NCBI GenBank assembly: GCA_025642065.1
Contig: JAODUP010000140.1
Span: 257,501 to 321,500 of the forward strand
Direction of reading: 5' to 3'
Source: Paralvinella palmiformis
Lineage: Eukaryota > Annelida > Polychaeta > Terebellida > Alvinellidae
Length of the DNA: 64,000 nt
Of this stretch, positions 52,913 through 61,514 are shown one piece after another. Each line of letters begins with the position of its first letter. Within the stretch, counting starts at the first letter, position 1. Below the pieces are notes generated by a model. It worked only from the letters and a program-made list of their open reading frames with translations, searched no databases and was not told where the DNA came from. Position numbers and translations under genes: made by a program.

Positions 52913-53011
52913 GGCGCCTCCGTGGTCTAGTTGGTACCGCGTTGGACCACAGATCACTACCACCTGAGTTTGAATCTCGACGTGGGCATATCATATTGTT
53001 TCATCTGTCAT
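52913..53011 (+). mobile_element. SINE family 1, head plus short body
   Basis: GGCGCCTCCGTGGTCTAG begins the head at 52913. The B-box region reads GAGTTTGAATCTCG, followed by the start of the body, which then diverges after TTGTTTCATCTG. A short open frame across it is a by-product of the SINE. Confidence 0.75.
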
Positions 53012-53465
53012 ACGTTGATCAATCAAACACTAGTTTAAACGGTTTATATAAGTTTAATTCTATATTTGTATACATTCTTATGGCAGAAGAACTGTCTGAA
53101 GTGATACTCATAAAGATTCATAATTGAAGTAGTAAATAGTGTTCCATAAACCAACAGGTTTTACAGTCATAAATAGTCATTTAGTTGCATTTTGTTCATT
53201 TGATAAATTTGTAGTTTAACGCCAACAACCTTTAGAAACAACGTTAAAAGTTGTGACACTTACATATTGGTTTGTCCAATTTGAAAGGCGACGGGCCAAG
53301 ATATATCTCATCTCAGATTATCTGTTAAATTACCTGCTATAATAATACTGATATCACTTTAAAGTTTCATTAGTGTTTGTATCTTTTGTTACTAATAAAA
53401 GACCAAAATAGAATTAGATTTTCTTCCGTTTCATCTTAATTTTAAAATTATTTCCACATTTACAG

Positions 53466-53560
53466 GTGGTGAAGCATAGGCAGGAGGACCTTCTTCAAGT
53501 TCTGAAGAAGAACATCTTCATCATGACAGTGTTTGTGTTCGCCCAGTAACATCAACCAAA
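53466..53560 (+). other. Plexin 5' UTR part of first coding exon
   Basis: An acceptor (TTTCCACATTTACAG) ends at 53465, so at least one upstream non-coding exon is expected. The frame of the chosen ATG has a TAG stop at 53477-53479 and no other in-frame ATG before 53561, which supports the start at 53561. An 8-codon upstream ORF is contained at 53523-53549. Confidence 0.65.
53523..53549 (+). promoter_or_regulatory. Upstream ORF in plexin 5' leader
   Basis: ATG at 53523 opens an 8-codon frame (MTVFVFAQ) ending TAA at 53547-53549, 11 bases before the plexin ATG and in a different frame. Upstream ORFs of this sort can dampen translation of the main frame; that effect is not shown here. Confidence 0.45.
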
Positions 53561-54721
53561 ATGTGGCAGCTTCGTGATGGATACAGATCTCTATCTGTCA
53601 GCACACAGTGTCATCTCTACTGCATATTGTCAATATTTATCCTGCCGCTGACTGGGAGAACTTTGGGCTTCTCGGGACAGATCCAGAAATCCCAGAAACT
53701 CAATCATCTCATCATAGATCCTGGTCCTGGTGACCTCTATATCGGGGCAGTGAACCGTATCTTCAGATATGATAGTGATTTGGGCTTGTTGAATGAAGTG
53801 AAAACTGGACCTAGAAAGGATAATCCGGCTTGTATTTATCCGTTTGGAGGATTGACTTGTAACAGTGCTGGTAATGATGTTTATGACACAAAGGATATTG
53901 ACGATGTAAATAAGATATTGGTGTTGGATAAAGGTCATTCAAGGCTAATAACATGTGGCAGTGTCTTTCAAGGAACTTGTCAAACATTTAATTTAGAACT
54001 GACCAGTAACTCTTCTTATAGAGATGATGTAATTTACTTTATTGCTGCCAATAACATGGATTCTTCAACTGTGGCATTTTTGGATAACTCAGCATTATAT
54101 GTTGGTGTAACATATAGTGGCACCGAGGAGAATGCAGATACCAGGAAAGGTGTCCCTTTTGTGTCTAGTCGACAAATTAGTGGAGCTGACATATTTAAAT
54201 ACACAGCAACAGATGATTTAGAAGGAACTGGAACTTATTTGTTCCTAAGTGATGTAATTCAGGATTCATATTTAATATCGTACATCAGTGGTTTTGGATT
54301 TGATGGCTATTCATACTTTTTCACAACGCAAAGGGAATCACCGAATTCACAGAAATACACATCAAAGATAGCACAGATTTGCCAGAATGACAGACAATTC
54401 ACATCCTATGTTGAGATGCCACTAATATGTCAAACTGACAATATTACCTACAATCTAATAACATCAGCCGTGTTAACAAAATTAGGTGAAGATCTTGCCA
54501 GTAATTTGAACATAGCATCTACAGATTATGTGATTGTTGCTACATTTGTCAAAAGTCAAGCATTAGAAGGTGATGATAAGAGTACACAATCTGCTGTCTG
54601 TGTCTATACGATGGACTCTGTTAGAGAGAAATTTACCAAAAATCAACAAAACTGTTTTGAAGGAAGCCAGGAAAAGATAGGAGATCAATTTAGTTCTACA
54701 TTAAAATGTACACATTTATCA
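53561..54721 (+). CDS. Plexin exon with start codon: signal peptide and most of sema domain
   Basis: Encodes residues 1-387 and ends in phase 0 at ATCA|GTAAGT. The open frame runs 33 codons further into the intron; those residues are not plexin-like and should be excluded. A long 18-residue n-region precedes the hydrophobic stretch CILSIFILPLTG. The sema cysteines and the SRLITCGSVFQGTCQ segment are present. N-glycosylation sequons occur at NSS and NIT. Confidence 0.93.
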
Positions 54722-57700
54722 GTAAGTATCGGTTTACATTTGGCATTTATAAACTTATTTTTAATGCTACCACTTGCTTTTTTAAACCTAAAATTGATAA
54801 TCGTCAACTTGGTATGCATGTAATTAAATTGCTGAAAAATCACTAAATGAACCAAGTTCAAATTAACATTCGAAAGGGGTGGTATAATAATGGGAAAGAA
54901 CATTTTGTCCCAACGACATTTTGTCCCACTGACATTTTGTCCCGCTATCGATATGGCTAATATTTATTTCGTAATAACAAATTAGCAGCACGTGGAAAGT
55001 GTAATAATGACTTAAATCGTTGTAACCTGATTTATAATGCGCTTTCTCGTCGCGTTTGTGTTTGCGAAACGAGGTTCAATCCTGACATTATTTCAGGGTT
55101 ACACAGTTCCTATTAATTACTGTGGTGAGAAGAAACTTAACAGTCCATTATCAGGAGAGGTACCTCTGATATCGGCTTCATTAATAACCTTCGTTGATGA
55201 GCCATCCCTTACTGCTGTAGCTATAGACGTTGTTCAGAGTCGGTATACTGTAGCCTTTATAGGAACAGAGGCAGGACATCTGAAGAAGGTAAGACGACGA
55301 TGACGCGATTAGGAGATTCTGATGTAATACGGTTAGGAAGAGACACCCGGATGTTCATTTTGTGAAATATTTAGGGACAGTTTGAGAATATAATTATAGC
55401 TAATGAAGCCATTTTATGAAGCTTTTTAGAAATGAAGCATTTTAGGTAATCACCATTTTAGTTATTTTACACGTTACTTTAGTGCGCGGAAGAAATCTTT
55501 TTACATTCTGAAATAAAGTTGAATTAAAAAATGCAAATAATATAAATGGTTACATTATGATATTTTCATTCATAACTTATGTTCATTATGATGATATTCA
55601 TTCCTTCGATTATGTTCTCCTGGACCATTTTATAACGTATTGTTTGTATTATATATTGTTTGTATTATATATTGTTTGTATTATATATTGTTTGTATTAT
55701 ATAATGTTTGTATTATAGGTGCTGTTGTCCTCCAATCACCAGTCAAAACAATATTCTGATATTATTGTTGATGAAGGTTCACCAGTTAACAAGGATATGG
55801 TGTTTAGTAATGACAGAAAACATTTATATGTGATGACAGAATATAAGGTAAATATCAGTAACCTAACTGCGGGTATGGAAATGAACCTTTACACTACTTT
55901 TTACTTTAGTTTTTAATTCACACGGTTTGGTTGGAAAAAGTAAATTGCTTTATGTCTTCTTTATTTTGTACTAATGCACAAAGAAAATATTTTTGGACAC
56001 CTGTAACCTTCTATGCATATATTTAAATTTTTTATAGAAATATATTGGACTGAAATAAATTAATCAACATTCTTTGGATTTCTGTGTTAGTTCTACTATG
56101 TTCATTTGATTGGTCGATTTGGTGACATCAGTAATGGCACATTTTAGTTTTTCCCGCAAATCGAACATTTTGTGAGTAAGAAATGGGTGAAATCCTACTG
56201 CGTAAAATTGCCTTAGGTGATGTTTTAATGACTGCTGCAGTGTTAATCATCAAAATGTTTATCCCGAGATCAGCGAAATGATTTGACATACAGTAATATT
56301 ATTATTATTATATTTTCACGTACATAGAAGAGAGGGTCGTGGATGTGGGGTAGAACAATATTAATCAACAATACTTGGCTCATAATACAACAGTTCACCG
56401 ATGAGTTCTACTCAGAACATGCACAAAATGTCAACAGACAAATCCAATGAGTCATTTGTTCTTTCTGTGTGTTTTCATCAATACAATTAACTATTAGTCA
56501 AGATACATATTTTATATATTCATAAATGACAGAACTTCTTAATGCTTGTATTTATAATGACTAATGAAAGCACCACTAACCTATTGAATAACTTGGGTTC
56601 AGCTGATGTTTATAGCATATATAATCTCCATCATTATGATTAAAAAATGAATCTTGTATACATACAGTATAATATTAATAGACCAGGAAGATTGTAAACA
56701 ATATTTATTTACCTTAAACAATTTAGCGAAATGCATTAAATTGACAACAACAAAAATAGTCACTACAAATTAACAATAGCCACAACCATGTTAATCTGAT
56801 GCATGCATGCACACACGTATTTTCTTTTTATTATCTAAATACAAGTTTGAAACATTATGTTGTCATCACTATATTGCAGATGTTTGATTGGCTAGTTCTT
56901 AAAACTTAGTAAGTCTAATAACACTAAAACTGACTATATTAAAAGTCAAATCTTGTGAACAACAGCTGGCCTGGAAAACCAATTCAGTTCTCTCTTGTGG
57001 GCTAGGTTCAGACATGGGGTCAATTCTGTTTTGTCAATTCCACATCAAATTGATCAATTCTAATTCAATTCCAAATTTATCAATTCCATTTTTTACCATC
57101 TACTTTTTATCATGAGTAGGTACTGTGAATACCTACTCTGAGTACCTACTTGGAATATCTACTCCGAATAGTTTATATTCCAAGTAGGATTGTCGTAGGA
57201 GAAATATTTCTGAATTAAAAAATTAAATGGGAAATTAATTTGTGGATTAAATTTTTTTGTAGCAAACTTCAATTCCAAATTTATCAATTCCATTTTTTTT
57301 AATAAGCAATTCTAATTCTGGAATTGGAATAGCCCATCAATTCCAATTCCAGAACTTAACTAGGTTCATATGGATGAAAAATAGGTGTTTCTACTTTGAT
57401 GAATTATCCACACTTAGTGATCATAGGTTATGAAACAAAACAAATAAGATCAAACAAAAGAAATATAAAAACCACATTTACATCTTCCATTCCATATTTG
57501 ACCTTCTTTTTGAAACTTTAAAATACACTTTTATATTTGATGTCCATAATTTTCTGTGTGAAAGTCCTTCTAATGTGGAAAGATGCTACCTTTTAATGGT
57601 GGTTGCTTGAGAATTTCAGAAACATCTAAAAAATTCAAATTATTTAAAGCTAAAAAATATTCAGGAGAACATACTGTAACTGGCTGATTATTATCATGAA

Positions 57701-59434
57701 ATTATAAAGCTATAAATGAGAGACTAATTCATATTATATACGTTGAACTAAAACTAAAGAAGCTAGTATATTTGGTTTTTGAATTTTGTCAAGTGTGGAA
57801 TTGAATGTTAATGAAAAGTTTGTAATTTGTTAATTTAAAGATTTCATGAATCCAGTATAGTTATTAATAATTATTGTTCTATTCAGATAACGAAGTTAGC
57901 AACGCAAGAATGTTCTACACAGATGTCGTGTGCCACATGTCTAACACCAGGTGACCCTTACTGTGGATGGTGTTCTCTGGAAAATAAGTAGGTTTTTATA
58001 ATAATTTAGTTGATATGTTATTCTTGATTGTACTCTTGTTAACTTTTATATAACTTGATTATAAATTGATCTTACTACTTTCCATAAAAATACTGAATAA
58101 GAAATTAAATATAGTACAAACCATAAAATTAATTGTGCCCTTTGTTCATCAGTGTTTATACCTTCATGAGTGCTTAGATTTTGGTGACTGGGAAATAAGT
58201 CGCGAAAGGAAATATCAAAAAGGCGGAGCATAAAAGTCACAATATTCTTCCATATTAGCTTATGTCCATGCTTCACTGACATACAGAGATGATGAATCAT
58301 ATGCAAGAAATTATTACTGTAATGTTTATTTGAGTATAAATTGGAAACAAAATAAGCCTCAACCTGAATCTATTGAGATTCTCTCAATGTAAATTTAATG
58401 TGTGTAAGTGTGAGTTCTTAAAAATATGGTTATATGTTACCAAGAAAACAAATATCTATAAATTTATTTTATAGATTTTGTATATCCCTTTTTAAACCTG
58501 ATGTTATCATTGTATCATTGATAAGCATTGGCAAGACAGTAGATAGCATATTATTGTTCAATCACATCAACAGTAAATCATGATTCTTGACATATAGGTC
58601 GCACACATGTCAACTAATCTATTTCATTTTTATGTTGATGTTACCATGTTTAGGTGAATTAGTTTCACAATGGTTATTATAAAATTATAGAACTTTTCAT
58701 GGAAGAATAATGTCAGTTTATGATTTCTTCTTGGCATTCAGTCAGAAATGCAAATAGCTATCCTTCAAATACTATTGGTGTATAGGTTGATAATTTGATA
58801 TAAGAAATGATCATATAATCATTTAAGTATATTTATTAATAAATTAACTAAAACATTTTATGGAAAGTGAATTGATAATCAGCACAGAAATTATATGCAA
58901 TTGCATTCAGCTTTATATTGCAAATGTGTTGTGAGCATCGCTAATAGTTATAGCATAAGTATCCCAGATATACAGATAAACTAATGCAGTTATTTAATAA
59001 TAACATATGCGATAGAATATATAAAAGAATAAGTTGTTGATCTACTCATTGTGGATAAAAAATAGGGAAGTTTGTCTTTTAATTTATACGTATGTTAGTT
59101 CGTTCATGTGTCTTTGTGGAATACATATGGAATAGGGTTAGGTGGATTGAGGATAACCATGTACGCATAGTTGAAGGTGGCTGTATAATTGCCTAAATAC
59201 CCTCCTGAAATTTGGAATGATTAATTAAGTGGTGAGCTGGTGACCTTGATCTGGATTGTTAATTATGTTCATACATCTTTTTATTTCAGGTGTTCACCAA
59301 TAACATCATGTCAACATAGTGACCAGTTTAATAGATGGTTGACGAGCAAGAGTTGGTGTATAGGAGTTACTAATTGTCAGCCAAAACAAGCTAATATACA
59401 TCACCCCCAAATGGTATGAACACACACACACATG

Positions 59435-59470
<36 letters not shown>

Positions 59471-61442
59471 CACACACACACACAGAACAAGCAAGTGTGG
59501 GCTTCTGTAAGACTAAAGATCAAAAAGGTCACTTAGTGCCATCAGATACTAGATCCTTATGGAGGATCAGTAATTTATCTGCCCAAAAACCTCCTGTGAC
59601 TATTTGTTCCAAAAAACCTGTAACTACATCAGCCTCTCTTTAATATAAGATATTGTATATGCTAAATGCTAAATTTAGGAGTCAGTGGCATGATTATTGT
59701 GCTAGCGCACAGTGCTATATTTCCCTGTTTTGTGGATGCAATATTCAGAGAATAATTAAAAGGCCAGCATTCTACCCTTTAATGACTGGTTAGAGATGAG
59801 CATTCCTTTTCATGATGGAACTAAGTTAATGCACATACAGTTTGCTGGGTATCTGTATCATCTGTGTGTATGGATGAGTAGATGATTTCATAATTAACAT
59901 GCCACTGCTGGGCCTGGCTGGATATGATGGTGAGTGGTCACCATTATACTTACGTACACTTGTACTATTAGACTCGGTTAGTTGACCAAGATCTATGACA
60001 GATGTGTCAGGGTATGGCCATAGGGTTTAACATTATCTATCCATCTTGATGACAGCACTGTCAACAACAACAACAACAACAACATTGATATAGTTCACAT
60101 TACTCATGAGCATAAACTGTTAACCTGGTAGTACTAGTGACCACAACTGATGTTGATCCAAGGATTGCCTTTCTAAAATGGAGGCAGTTAGGCCTCCATT
60201 TTGTTCACCTTAACTGTAGCCTCGAGTGTATGTCTGGATTCAATGATCTGCAGCATCTGGACGAAAGTGTCCTAAGGCCATTGTTTTTTTTTTAATACTT
60301 GTTTTACGGAAAATTAAATCACTGAAAACAAGGTCGGTCGAAAAATATTTACTTCTAGTTCTAGTTTCTGAAAGATTTGCCAGATACCCAACCATTTACA
60401 AATGTCCCACGACACATATTCTGGATTACTCTTGTTTTGTTTTATTTTTATATTGATATTCAAATTCAGTTTGACAATGATATCCACTGGAGTGTCTTCC
60501 TCGATAATCATCTGGCCCACGACAATGTTTTCTATAACATATTCTTCCTTTAGTAAAACAAGTATTCAAAAAACAGTGGCCTAGTTAGTGTTTATATTCC
60601 TTTAAATTACTGTTTGCCCCTCTCACAATAGCTTAATCCCAGAACCCCCCCTCCCTCTCTCTCTATTGTGTGTGTGTGTGTGTGTGTATATTATGAAGTT
60701 AATTTATTCTACAGGTTAAACTTAGCATTACTAGCCTTCCAAATGGTCAGAATTATAAATGTGTCTACAAAACAACAAATGCTGAAGTGGTTATTGATGC
60801 TAATAATAGTAACGGCTCATCCTTAACATGCTCCACACCTGCCGACCAATCAGGACTTTGGATTAAGGAAGGTCAAGGTCTGTTTAATAGATTCAACCTA
60901 AATTATAGTGAATAAAATGTTAATTGAGTAGGTCATATGTCAGTATTTTTATCAATTATATCATGGGCTGCTATAATACGTATTATAGTTATTTATTTGT
61001 CAGTAGATACCAGATGTATTAAAAATAAATGTAGTTTAAAAAATGGTCGGATGTGAATAATGGTTTTCTCTTTTCTCTTTCAGATCATCTAAATGCAACA
61101 TTAGCCATCAGATCACTTGAAACAAAAGTGGATTTTCTAAATACATTATTTGTACTCTACACATGTTCTGAATATGTGACGTATGTTTATTGTCTTATTT
61201 TTATGGATAAGGATGTCAGAATTATGTTATTTTGCATTTATACACGCTCTTAATTATATACTTAAATATAGTTTGTTTCTAACGATGAACATAACGATAG
61301 TTATATCGATGATATTTCACCACCAGGTGTAGTCAGTGTACTGTCTCCCAGTTCCCATGTCATTGGTGTCTCTATGACAATCAGTGTCGTGATGTGACAG
61401 CAAGTTGTACACAGAATGAAGGTTCTATTGGCATTGGTCAGA

Positions 61443-61514
<72 letters not shown>

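Noticed and set aside
54722..54823. Continuation of the first plexin open frame to a stop at 54823 (420 codons in all)
   Set aside because: The last 33 codons follow a consensus donor (GTAAGT at 54722), are hydrophobic low-complexity intron sequence, and the sema domain resumes in frame at 55097.
59416..59643. 75-codon frame downstream of plexin exon 5
   Set aside because: It starts in the CA microsatellite just after the donor and lacks an acceptor or plexin similarity.
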